From Paludibacteraceae bacterium (GTDB taxonomy: Bacteria; Bacteroidota; Bacteroidia; Bacteroidales; Paludibacteraceae), in the NCBI GenBank assembly GCA_905235225.1, contig CAJOKE010000035.1:1-51564 (forward strand): a DNA stretch of 51,564 nucleotides, written 5' to 3'. Position numbers and translations under genes: made by a program. Shown piece by piece: positions 1 through 9,258 of the stretch (positions are counted from its first letter, which is position 1; every line of letters starts with the position of its first letter). The notes beneath the pieces are model-generated. The model was given only the letters and a program-made list of their open reading frames with translations, made no database searches and had not been told where the DNA came from.

Positions 1-537
1 ATTGTTAATGATTATAACGGCAAGCACAAAAAGATGTTAAATAATGTTTTAACTGCGCATAGTGCCCTACCGAAAGCACAACAGACAAACAGTTTTGTGC
101 GCGGGTTGCATAGAGTCAATTCAAAGTTCCAACTCGGACATATGCACCAGAACAGGATAAGGAAAGACAAAAAAGAGTCTGCGATTAATGCGCTAAACTC
201 CGCGACCTATACAAGCAACATAAAGGATTTTGAGGATTTGTTTGAATGGGTCTACAATGTCCTGAAAAACAAAGGAGTAATTAAAAACCGTTGTTTATGG
301 GTGTATGACATCGCTCTGCGAATGGGACAATGTATGTCGCCTAAAATTGAGCCGAAGGACTATGTTTATCTGTACAACGGGGCGCATGCGGGTGCTGCTG
401 CACTTAATAAGAGCCTTCCGAAGGGTAGCCAAATCAAGATTAAAAACCATCGCGCACCGGTTACCTCTTTTCCGACTGTTTTGCAGCAGGAGGGTGCAAT
501 GGTTATTGAAGATATTATGTGTGTGTATCATCCTTAA
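1..537 (+). CDS. Hypothetical protein, 5' end missing
   Basis: The frame is open from the first base of the window to a TAA at 535-537, so the gene probably begins upstream; the first in-window ATG is at 34 (167 aa from there). I do not recognise the family. The visible part is mixed hydrophilic and basic, with no signal peptide or membrane helix. A central stretch (residues about 65-85 counted from the ATG at 34) looks helical, and the C-terminal third has Gly/Ala-rich and Tyr-rich segments (YLYNGAHAGAAALN) and ends in MCVYHP. It reads toward the surface-protein cluster but is separated from the ATG at 589 by about 50 nt of AT-rich sequence without a clear terminator. Function unknown. Confidence 0.6.
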   Translation: MVNDYNGKHKKMLNNVLTAHSALPKAQQTNSFVRGLHRVNSKFQLGHMHQNRIRKDKKESAINALNSATYTSNIKDFEDLFEWVYNVLKNKGVIKNRCLWVYDIALRMGQCMSPKIEPKDYVYLYNGAHAGAAALNKSLPKGSQIKIKNHRAPVTSFPTVLQQEGAMVIEDIMCVYHP

Positions 538-588
538 AAATAAACTATAGCAAGCAATAATTATTAATCACAAAAATAACAAACAATT

Positions 589-762
589 ATGAGAACTTTT
601 AACTTGTTATCAAGATTAGAGAGTTGGATGGAGGGGCTATCGTCCCGTATCCGTCTCGTATTCCTCTCGTATGCGGGTAGTGAATCGCTTGTCCCTGTGA
701 CGTCGCGACGAACCGAACTGGCATCCAAAGTGGCGCGAGAGTGGTACCTAACATACGCCTAA
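589..762 (+). CDS. 57-codon ORF, probable true N-terminus of the next surface protein, closed by repeat expansion
   Basis: ATG at 589 is preceded by an AT-rich initiation region (aaaataacaaacaattatg) nearly identical to that before the ATG at 50929, so it looks like a genuine start. The frame encodes 57 residues beginning MRTFNLLSRLESW and stops at TAA 760-762, inside the second unit of an 11-bp tandem repeat (748-780). Removing one 11-bp unit joins this frame exactly to the 1861-codon frame that follows. I infer that it is the 5' end of that gene, currently out of phase, rather than an independent peptide. It could instead be a short upstream ORF that modulates translation of the large gene. 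Confidence 0.45.
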   Translation: MRTFNLLSRLESWMEGLSSRIRLVFLSYAGSESLVPVTSRRTELASKVAREWYLTYA

Positions 763-3700
763 CATACGCGCAACATACGCTGAAATATGCCGTCTTGTTC
801 GTAATGCTTTTCTCCATCGGCAGCGGAAATGTGTGGGGAGCAACAAGTACAATTACGCTTACCCAAAGTAACTTAGGGTTGACGGGCTCATACTCATCGA
901 ACGCTACCGCAACTGTTGGTGGAGTTACTTTTACACACACAGATTTAATGAAAAATAGTGATAATATTCAAGTGAAGGCATCTACCGGAGTATTGTACAA
1001 TAGTACTGCTATGCCTGGAAAGATTACGAACATCACTATTACTCACACAGGAACGGCAAGGGAGACAACGGTTTATTACGGCACAACAGCTCAACCCAGT
1101 ACAAATTCAAATAATTTTAGTGGGTCTTGTAATATTGATGTAAGTGGTAATAACACCTACTTCAAAATTACGCGTGGTTCAAATGCAGCATATTGGTCAA
1201 GCATTGAAATTACTTACGAAACTGCTCCTGCCTCCGCTTGTACCGTAACCTTTACAAAAACGTATGGCAGTACCGAGGCAATCAAAGAAGCATCTGCCGG
1301 TGCAGGTGTAACACCTCCTGTAATGTCTACTCCTTGCGATGGATGGGCATTTCAAGGTTGGAGTAAATCAGAATCAACTTCTCCTACAAGTACTACGGAA
1401 TTAACTACAGTAACATTGTCTGGCGGAAAATATTATCCTACTGCAAATACTACGTTGTATCCTGTTTATACGAAATCTGGCGGTACGGTTTTTAGTAAAT
1501 ATCAATTGATTACTTCTGCCTCTGGAGATTTAAGCGGTAAGTACTTACTCTCTACGGGCTCAATAACTGCCACAGGAGCTGTTACTTCAAGTGGTATTCT
1601 TCCCATTGAATCCTTAACACCGGGAACCATACAATATGCAGAAAAGGAATTCACTATCGTTAAAAACGGTAGTAATAGTAACTACTTTATAAAATTTCCC
1701 AATGGAGAATACCTTGGAAATAAAAGTGGTGATACTGACTTAAAAAGGAATAATAGCACCACCGCTCCAACTACAGATGTAAATCATTTTTTGTGGACAT
1801 TCAGTACTACAGCAATTACCAACGTCAACAATTCAACTCGAGATTTAAAGTATAATAGTGGACTTACAACACCAGGAATAAAAAGTTATGCACAAACAGG
1901 TAACTCCTATCCTAGAGTAAAATTATATAAACGTATTGAAGATGAATTAACTTACTATTATTCTTATCCCACTTGCTGCACCGACTTGGGTTCAATAAAT
2001 GGGTCGATTAATTTGACCCAGGGAGGAACGAGTGTGACGGTGAAAGAATGGAATATTGTTGAAAATGCAGGTAAGTACACCGTTAAGTGTTATGAGTATA
2101 ATGAAGGCACCAGCGATTGGGACTTGAAAGCAACTCAAGAAAATATAACCGACATTAGTACTGGAGCGACTTTCTCCAGTCTTACACTTAATGCAAAATA
2201 TAAGTTTAGTGTACAAGCGATTGCCACGAATCCGGCCTTTTGTGATGGAGAGGAAACAGAGGTTACAACTATTAAGAGCACAAGTGTAACCTCCACACCG
2301 TTCCAATTGCGTTATGCGATTCATATAGACGACGGGACAAAGAGCGACAGCGGTTGGGAAGATTACTGGCTGAATGACGATGGAACGGTCGAGATTACAT
2401 TGTCAGGTCCGAGGGATTACTATGAATTCAAAATCAAAGGTGGTTGGACAGGTTGGTGGGGACAAGGTTCACCTCAGGGCAGAATCCCAGCAAGCACTGA
2501 GTGGATATTAAATGGAGCTAACAATGTATGGTTACAAACATGGATAGGCGGTACATACACATTTACAGTTGATCTCAGCGAAACTAATCCGAAAGTAACA
2601 ATCACATTTCCTCCCGCCAACCAAGCAGCAGGTAAGATTGTTTATTGGGATGCATCCATTCATGGCAATAACTGGACAAAACTATACTTCCGTGTCGGTA
2701 CTGATGCAAATGCAAACGCAAGTTCGGATTGCAAAACAGACGCACAAATAGTTCCCGGAACGGATAATTTCTACAAAGTAACCACAGCGAGCTTCAACGA
2801 TATGCGTGCTTGGGCGATTACCAACAATAGCGGTTGGACTGGCGCAAATGAAAAAGGCGTATATCGTACAGTAACAGAAACAGCCTATAATATTACAAAA
2901 AGTACAGAATATCAAGATTATGTTGTCGGAGATGATGGTGTTACGCTTGTACCAGCAAGTACCGGAAGTGGAAGCAGCAACTGGTGGGATAGTAACTGTA
3001 CATTCTATCCTGTGACCAAGACGGACGGTATGTTGACGCACAATGTGGCAATAACTGCAAGTACACCGGCTGCGGGGGGAAGTGTGACAGCTACATACAC
3101 GAACACAAGCGGAACCGGCGGACAAACAGTGACCGAAGGCAACAATGCTGACTTGGCGCACCGCTGTATCATGAATGTGGTAGCGTCGCCAAACACCGGA
3201 TATAATGTAGCAACATTCACAAAGAACGGAAGTGCATTTGCAGGTGGAAACTATATTTTGACGGAAGATGTCACATTTGCAGCAACCTTCTCGTTGAAGA
3301 CCACCAATGTGACCTTGAATAACCACGAAGCGACGACAGCCGGTGCATCAAGTGTGACAGCTACTTATAGCCAAGCTGTTCCTTCTATTGCAGAAGATCT
3401 GCCTGCTAAAACAGGTTATATCTTTGGCGGTTACTGGACCGGAGAAAACGGAACAGGTACGAAATATATCAATGCAGACGGTACAAGTGCCAATAATTGG
3501 AGTATAGTGGATGCCACTACTACGCTTCATGCACAATGGACGCCAAAACGTTGCACAGTCACATTAACAGCAGGAACAGGAAGCAACGGTTCGGCTGTAT
3601 TTGATTATGATGCAACAACATACGTATCATTCTCTCCCGCTGTCCGCGTAGGTTGGACTTGTACAGGCTACTGGACAGGGACAGACGGAACGGGCACAAA

Positions 3701-6326
3701 GATTCTGAATGCAGACGGTACCCGCGCAGACAACGTAGCAGGATGGTGGGTTTCCAATAAATGGAGTGTAGATAACACATCTGCTACCCTATACGCTGGT
3801 TGGACGAACACCTACGGCGGCGATGAATTTGAGTTGGTTCTTGACTTGAGTGAGTTGAGTGCAGGCAAGAAGATTATTATTATGAATGCCGGTCACGACA
3901 AGGCCTTAAGTACAACTCAAAATGCCAACAATCGTGGTCAAGTTCTTGCAAGTGCGGATGGCGGATTTACCATGTCCGGTGATAATAATGTTGCTACATT
4001 GAAAGCTGCAACTTCTGTACAGGTAATGACGTTAGAAGCTACAGGAACCTCTAACCAATATTTCCTCAATGTCGAAAACGGGTATTTGTATGCTTCAGGA
4101 CAAAATTCTAATTATTATTTGAGAACCGGAACGGGGCAAGCTGGTGATTATGCGGATCAATATAAGTTCAATTTCTCATTAAGTGATGGTGATTTTACAG
4201 TAAAAGCACAATCCACTACAACAAATGGCTATTTACGGCACAACAATGTAAATTCGTTATTCTCTTGCTATAATACAGCGAGTTCTCAAAATCCAGTCTT
4301 AGTATATGTAAAGCGCGAGAGTTGCGATGATCCTGTAAGTGCGTTGAGTCTATCGGCAAGTCCGAGTGCCATCTCTACCGCAACGGGACATAATACTTCG
4401 ACTCTGTCTGTCAGCGGAGGTAATGGAAATGCAGTAACTTACAGCGTAATCTCCGCTAACAAATCAGATGCAACCATTTCGGGAACAACGACCAAGACTT
4501 TCTCGGCAACTGTAGCCGGCACATATACCGTACAAGCATTCCAACTGAAAAATGACAATATTTGTCGTCAGATTGCCACTACGGATATTACGGTGACGAC
4601 GCCTGTCCTAACCACGAGCAAAAACTCGCATACCTTTGAGAAGACAAAGACAGGTAGTTCAAGAACAACCAACACTGTAACGATTAGTGGTACAAATCTG
4701 GTCGAGAATGTAAGTGTGACCTATACGGGTGATACGGAGTATTTCACGGTTACACCATCTTCTATTTCCGCATCTGATGCGATGAGTTCGGCTCAGGCCT
4801 TGACCATCACTTATGCACCTACTGTCGCAGGAAGTCATAGTATCACTATAACAATCAGCAGTACAGGTGCTGTAGACAAGACAGTGACGGTTAATGGTAC
4901 CGCCGCAGATTTCTTCGATGTGACATTCCATATTAGTGGAAGTGCTGATGTGGTTCGACAGGTAGAGAGCGGCGAGAAACCGGTTCTGCCGGATAATCCG
5001 GCAAGTTGCGATGCAACAAGTACTGCATTTATCGGATGGGCAACAGCACCATGGGCAGGTAAGATTGCCAGTGTTTCCGGTAAGACTATTCATACTAGCA
5101 ATGCCACTATGTCTGCCGTTACTGCCGCAACGGACTACTACGCTGTTTGGGCAAAAGAAGACGCGAGTGCTAATGTGGCTAATGCGTGGGCAGTTATTAA
5201 TGAAGACTTTGCAAGTGCTTCGAGCGGTAATAATACGACTACCTCTGGTTCCGGAACGCCATGGACTAAAACATCGTACTTCGATGCTACCAATGTAGCA
5301 TACCAAGCTGGAGGTGCTGTTCGTATTGGTTCAAAGGAGAATGAAGGATATATTCAAACAAATGCAATTCCTGCAGCTGCCGGTGCAAAGATTCGTATTG
5401 CCTTTAAAGTAAAAGGATGGAGTGATGTGGAAGGAAGTATCAAAGTGACTTCTGACGATGCTCAGTTCTCAGAACAAACCATATCTTATACTACCACAAT
5501 GAGCGGATCTTTTGAGTCAAAATATGTAGATGTAACGGTTGCTGCTGGTAAGAGTAATCCGAAGATTAAGATTGCGACATCAGCTAAACGTGCATTTATT
5601 GATGATGTGGTAATTAGTGTATATTATTCAGATTATCTTACGACCTGTTGCGAGAATACAGGGCTGACGTTTGGAGCAATATTAAGTCCGGTAACTAGTT
5701 ACGAGATTGTTCGCACAAGCAGTGCCGCTGCAACGATTGAGTGCAACTTTGAGAGTTCGACAACTACGGAAATCAAGTGGTACAAAACCAGCCGTGCAGC
5801 ACGTACGTTTGTGACGCCGACCGGCGCAACATCCTCTACTGCTCCGAGTAGCCAATTAGCCGAGATGACTATTGATATAGCAAACAAGAAACTCACAGCT
5901 AGTTCGGTGGGTGTTTATACAATCACTATCAAACAAGACGAAGCAACGATAGCCGGTCAGAAGTACTGCGAGTCGTTTGCAGAAGTAACGGTAACCGTGA
6001 AAGTACGTGATCGCTTCGTGGATATGATGAACGGTGAAGCTGTTGATGCAGGAGGTAATCCTACAATAACAAAAGACGATACGGGAGGCGGTATATACAC
6101 GCCAACGGAGTCTGAGTTTAGTGAGGATGATATATGTAAATCGACACGACGCAAACTGATTGGTTGGATTAAGGAAAGCGATTTGAATACGGGATACGCA
6201 GGACGCGTGAATGATATCACGGATATGAAGACCGATAATCCTGCAACCAATAAAGTCATCGCACCGAATACCCAAGTCGTAGCGACCGGATGTACGTGGT
6301 ATGCCGTTTGGGCGGATATTGATTAA
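741..6326 (+). CDS. Very large exported repeat protein with InlB-type (Listeria-Bacteroides) repeats
   Basis: 1861 codons if begun at the GTG at 741; no ATG in this frame lies before codon 22, which makes the GTG start doubtful and points to ATG 589 after a frame change. A hydrophobic segment at residues 16-30 followed by NVWGA looks like a signal peptide core. The rest is beta-rich and low in complexity (Thr, Ser, Gly, Asn). It has several InlB/Flg_new-type modules that end in 'LHAQWT', 'LYAGWT', 'YYAVWA' and 'WYAVWA'. It also has FN3-like and jelly-roll-like stretches, and an ASH/choice-of-anchor-like segment near residues 1285-1390. It ends directly after an InlB module, with no T9SS-type C-terminal domain, so anchoring is unclear. 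A second large surface protein starts 21 nt downstream. The role (adhesion or matrix binding) is inferred from architecture only. Confidence 0.75.
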   Translation: MVPNIRLTYAQHTLKYAVLFVMLFSIGSGNVWGATSTITLTQSNLGLTGSYSSNATATVGGVTFTHTDLMKNSDNIQVKASTGVLYNSTAMPGKITNITITHTGTARETTVYYGTTAQPSTNSNNFSGSCNIDVSGNNTYFKITRGSNAAYWSSIEITYETAPASACTVTFTKTYGSTEAIKEASAGAGVTPPVMSTPCDGWAFQGWSKSESTSPTSTTELTTVTLSGGKYYPTANTTLYPVYTKSGGTVFSKYQLITSASGDLSGKYLLSTGSITATGAVTSSGILPIESLTPGTIQYAEKEFTIVKNGSNSNYFIKFPNGEYLGNKSGDTDLKRNNSTTAPTTDVNHFLWTFSTTAITNVNNSTRDLKYNSGLTTPGIKSYAQTGNSYPRVKLYKRIEDELTYYYSYPTCCTDLGSINGSINLTQGGTSVTVKEWNIVENAGKYTVKCYEYNEGTSDWDLKATQENITDISTGATFSSLTLNAKYKFSVQAIATNPAFCDGEETEVTTIKSTSVTSTPFQLRYAIHIDDGTKSDSGWEDYWLNDDGTVEITLSGPRDYYEFKIKGGWTGWWGQGSPQGRIPASTEWILNGANNVWLQTWIGGTYTFTVDLSETNPKVTITFPPANQAAGKIVYWDASIHGNNWTKLYFRVGTDANANASSDCKTDAQIVPGTDNFYKVTTASFNDMRAWAITNNSGWTGANEKGVYRTVTETAYNITKSTEYQDYVVGDDGVTLVPASTGSGSSNWWDSNCTFYPVTKTDGMLTHNVAITASTPAAGGSVTATYTNTSGTGGQTVTEGNNADLAHRCIMNVVASPNTGYNVATFTKNGSAFAGGNYILTEDVTFAATFSLKTTNVTLNNHEATTAGASSVTATYSQAVPSIAEDLPAKTGYIFGGYWTGENGTGTKYINADGTSANNWSIVDATTTLHAQWTPKRCTVTLTAGTGSNGSAVFDYDATTYVSFSPAVRVGWTCTGYWTGTDGTGTKILNADGTRADNVAGWWVSNKWSVDNTSATLYAGWTNTYGGDEFELVLDLSELSAGKKIIIMNAGHDKALSTTQNANNRGQVLASADGGFTMSGDNNVATLKAATSVQVMTLEATGTSNQYFLNVENGYLYASGQNSNYYLRTGTGQAGDYADQYKFNFSLSDGDFTVKAQSTTTNGYLRHNNVNSLFSCYNTASSQNPVLVYVKRESCDDPVSALSLSASPSAISTATGHNTSTLSVSGGNGNAVTYSVISANKSDATISGTTTKTFSATVAGTYTVQAFQLKNDNICRQIATTDITVTTPVLTTSKNSHTFEKTKTGSSRTTNTVTISGTNLVENVSVTYTGDTEYFTVTPSSISASDAMSSAQALTITYAPTVAGSHSITITISSTGAVDKTVTVNGTAADFFDVTFHISGSADVVRQVESGEKPVLPDNPASCDATSTAFIGWATAPWAGKIASVSGKTIHTSNATMSAVTAATDYYAVWAKEDASANVANAWAVINEDFASASSGNNTTTSGSGTPWTKTSYFDATNVAYQAGGAVRIGSKENEGYIQTNAIPAAAGAKIRIAFKVKGWSDVEGSIKVTSDDAQFSEQTISYTTTMSGSFESKYVDVTVAAGKSNPKIKIATSAKRAFIDDVVISVYYSDYLTTCCENTGLTFGAILSPVTSYEIVRTSSAAATIECNFESSTTTEIKWYKTSRAARTFVTPTGATSSTAPSSQLAEMTIDIANKKLTASSVGVYTITIKQDEATIAGQKYCESFAEVTVTVKVRDRFVDMMNGEAVDAGGNPTITKDDTGGGIYTPTESEFSEDDICKSTRRKLIGWIKESDLNTGYAGRVNDITDMKTDNPATNKVIAPNTQVVATGCTWYAVWADID
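748..780 (+). repeat. 11-bp tandem repeat, three units, at the start of a surface-protein gene
   Basis: Units are ctaacatacgc (748-758), ctaacatacgc (759-769) and gcaacatacgc (770-780). The unit length is not a multiple of three, so each gain or loss changes the reading frame. With three units the frame from ATG 589 ends at 760-762; with two units it continues into the large exported protein. Confidence 0.9.
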
Positions 6327-6347
6327 TTATAATAAGGAAAAAGCAAT

Positions 6348-9203
6348 ATGAATACAAGTTTTATGAATCAAATTATCAAAGATATGAAAACGATAAGTAA
6401 ATACACGCGCTTGTTCCTTATTATAATAGGGATGAGCATAAGTAGTGCCGTATGGGCAAACGTGGCAGTATTTGACGCTTCAGTGGACTTGGCATCTTCA
6501 AGTAAATCTATGGAAATTACCAAAGGAATGTTCAAAGTACATGTTGGAGGTGGTTCAATGACAGCCAATCCTTATCAGGCAAATGGACAACAAAACATCA
6601 TTGTCGAATCAAGTTCGATAAATATTACCCGAATTGAAATTACCTGCCAGAACTCTACGATGGCTGAGTATTTAACGGGAACAACGGTTCAGGGAGGCTC
6701 CAATAGTTACAGTACCAGCGGATCAAAAATGATATGGACGGGTAGCGGTACAACAAAAGTATCATTTGCGAAAAGTGCTCAAGTTAAATTTACTCGTGTA
6801 GAGATTACTTATGGATCTATTCCAAGCGGTTATTGCGAATTGAAGTTATGGAATAGCAATACCAGCGCATACGAGACTTGGGCATTATGGAGTCAATCTG
6901 AGTATTTGCCGTATGACAATGCACCGGAAGTCGCCGGATATTCATGGGGCACAGGTTGGTCCACATATGATATTCCTACTCCTGTAGGTTACCCGGTACA
7001 TGCTAATGTGAAATGGGGCAGGTCCGAAACAGCAGGTGCATACACAGTTTTGTATGCTATGTTTATGGATGGAAGCGGTTATTATACTACGTGTCCTAAT
7101 GCTGTTGAAATGGTCACGATTACATTCTATCCTAACGGAGCAACCAATACCAACGACTCATACACGCAACGTACGGCAAAAGATATTTCTACAGCCCTTG
7201 AACCGTGTCATTTTACCAAAACAGGATATTCGTTCGTTGGCTGGAATACCAGTAGTAGCGCAACAACTGCTCAAAAAACAGATGGTGCGGATATTACTCC
7301 CCACGCAGATGTAAACTTTTATGCCATTTGGTCGATTAATGAGTATGAAATACTAATTGGAGCAAATACTGATTCCTATGGTTCTGCAACGATAGACGGG
7401 GATGACAACAAAACAGCAAACTATAACACGAGTTGGCCGATAGTTGCAACTCCTAATTCCGGTTATTACTTCAAGAACTGGAGTGCAGATCCCAGTAAAG
7501 GAACAATAGCAAGTTCCACTACAGCCTCCACTACATATACCATTGGCGATGCTGATGTGCTACTGACTGCTAACTTTGCGGCTTATGTACATTTGTTGTA
7601 TGATGCCAATAATGGTAGTGGCGCACCAACGGATGCCGGCAATTATAGAGAAGGGGACAAAGCTACTGTTAGTGCTACCATTCCAACCCGTTCAGGATAT
7701 GTATTCTTGGGCTGGGCAAATAGCAATACGGCAACTGTGGCAGCATATACGAGTGGCAGTAAAATAACAATGGGAACTACGAATAAAACCATTTATGCCG
7801 TTTGGTGTAAGGATATTAGCGGAAATAGTTTCAGTACTGCGTCTGCAGCGACTACGCCAACCTACAACTATGCTACCGGATATGGTTCGACAACTATCAG
7901 TTGGGGTGCTGTGACGGATGCTACATCATACGAATTGAAGATTGAGAATACAACAGATAACGAGGTTGTATATGGACCAACAACTGTTTCAGCAAGCAGT
8001 AGTTACACCTATAACAGCATGGTCGTAGGGAAGAGTTATACGGCAACCGTGACGGCAAGCAGTTGTACTTCCGAAAAATCAAGCAGTGTAGCCGGTATTA
8101 CGGTCGCTTGTCCTGCTTTAGCCGGAACGGTAACGGTTTCTGCTCCGGATGGTACAGTTACAAAGACGAGTGCGATTGTAAATCTTTCACTGACAAATGC
8201 TTATCAGTTTGATGTGTGGTTACAAGCGGAAGGCGAAAGTACTAAGATTGGTCGAGAAACCATTTCCGCCAACGCAAGCGGTGAGGCAAGTAAGACGTTT
8301 ACGGGATTGACCAACGATACCAAATACTATGTGCATGTCATTGCCCATAACCGCTGCGACAATGTGACGGCAGAAAAGAGTTCCGATTACTTCACGACCA
8401 AGCATGAGGAAGTATATCACGACTACAAAGTAGCCTGTGTGACGTTATCAGTCGCATCGGAAGATGATCCGACACCAGTGTATATCACTTCGCGCAGCGG
8501 CATGGAGATTTTAGCTGCCAAGAAACTGAAAGTCAGCACAGGCGGTGCTATTGCGGGACACAGGATTTCATTGAGCGGCGACAATCTGAAATTCTATAAA
8601 CTTGATGGTGGAAAATACAAAGATATCAGTAGTGATTATCTAACAGCAACCGGAGACGATACAGAACAGGATGTGTATGTTTCCTTCACTCCGACAGCAA
8701 CCGGCACCGGAGCTATTGAACCGCGCAATATCACTATTGCTTGTGACGGTTGGCAGCAGACTTTCAGCGGAGTGGTTGAAGTTCGCAATCTGCCGGATGC
8801 AATTGCAATTGTGGCGAAAGTGGGTAATACATGGCATGCGCTACCAGCCAATATGACGAGTGCAGGTAATCCTGCACCGGAGATGGTAAATACTGTAATT
8901 GAAGATGGCGTGCTGAAAGCAGAAGGACCAAATACAATACAATACCGCATTTGGCCTGTGGCGACAACAAATGGCACACGAGACCGCTTTGGTAATGCCA
9001 CCTCTTATACACCGAATGCGCTGTATGGTGACCGTCTGCGTTTCTCGGCAACAAATAATACTACTGCCGGTGCAGGTTTGTGGGCAAATAATAGTGAAAA
9101 TGCAAATACTATCAGCAATGATGGTGTCATAAATGCAGTAGATAAATATTTTGCCAATTCAACAGCAGATGCTGCTTATGAATGGAAAGTAACGGAAGGT
9201 TGA
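6348..9203 (+). CDS. Large exported InlB-repeat protein, N-terminal part of a frameshifted gene
   Basis: 951 aa from ATG 6348, which has an AAGGA about 10 nt upstream. Residues about 20-38 form a signal peptide ending in SSAVWA. InlB-type modules are visible near residues 260-330 (ending YAIWSI) and 415-485 (ending IYAVWC), followed by FN3-like domains around 495-685. The frame ends at TGA 9201-9203 in the middle of a beta-domain. The neighbouring frame is open from 9193 and continues the same protein: dropping the T at 9201 joins ...KVTEG to DGEFVYTLQSDQ and restores one protein of about 1648 aa. That final part carries the T9SS-like sorting domain, so as written this fragment lacks its export and anchoring signal. 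Confidence 0.85.
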   Translation: MNTSFMNQIIKDMKTISKYTRLFLIIIGMSISSAVWANVAVFDASVDLASSSKSMEITKGMFKVHVGGGSMTANPYQANGQQNIIVESSSINITRIEITCQNSTMAEYLTGTTVQGGSNSYSTSGSKMIWTGSGTTKVSFAKSAQVKFTRVEITYGSIPSGYCELKLWNSNTSAYETWALWSQSEYLPYDNAPEVAGYSWGTGWSTYDIPTPVGYPVHANVKWGRSETAGAYTVLYAMFMDGSGYYTTCPNAVEMVTITFYPNGATNTNDSYTQRTAKDISTALEPCHFTKTGYSFVGWNTSSSATTAQKTDGADITPHADVNFYAIWSINEYEILIGANTDSYGSATIDGDDNKTANYNTSWPIVATPNSGYYFKNWSADPSKGTIASSTTASTTYTIGDADVLLTANFAAYVHLLYDANNGSGAPTDAGNYREGDKATVSATIPTRSGYVFLGWANSNTATVAAYTSGSKITMGTTNKTIYAVWCKDISGNSFSTASAATTPTYNYATGYGSTTISWGAVTDATSYELKIENTTDNEVVYGPTTVSASSSYTYNSMVVGKSYTATVTASSCTSEKSSSVAGITVACPALAGTVTVSAPDGTVTKTSAIVNLSLTNAYQFDVWLQAEGESTKIGRETISANASGEASKTFTGLTNDTKYYVHVIAHNRCDNVTAEKSSDYFTTKHEEVYHDYKVACVTLSVASEDDPTPVYITSRSGMEILAAKKLKVSTGGAIAGHRISLSGDNLKFYKLDGGKYKDISSDYLTATGDDTEQDVYVSFTPTATGTGAIEPRNITIACDGWQQTFSGVVEVRNLPDAIAIVAKVGNTWHALPANMTSAGNPAPEMVNTVIEDGVLKAEGPNTIQYRIWPVATTNGTRDRFGNATSYTPNALYGDRLRFSATNNTTAGAGLWANNSENANTISNDGVINAVDKYFANSTADAAYEWKVTEG

Positions 9204-9258
9204 TGGAGAATTTGTATATACATTACAATCTGACCAGTCTCCCAATAACACCAATAAG

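Noticed and set aside
2682..3326. Cys-rich minus-strand frames inside the large repeat protein (also 4659-5306)
   Set aside because: Mirror of Thr/Ala-rich sense codons; the sense frame has a clear domain structure.
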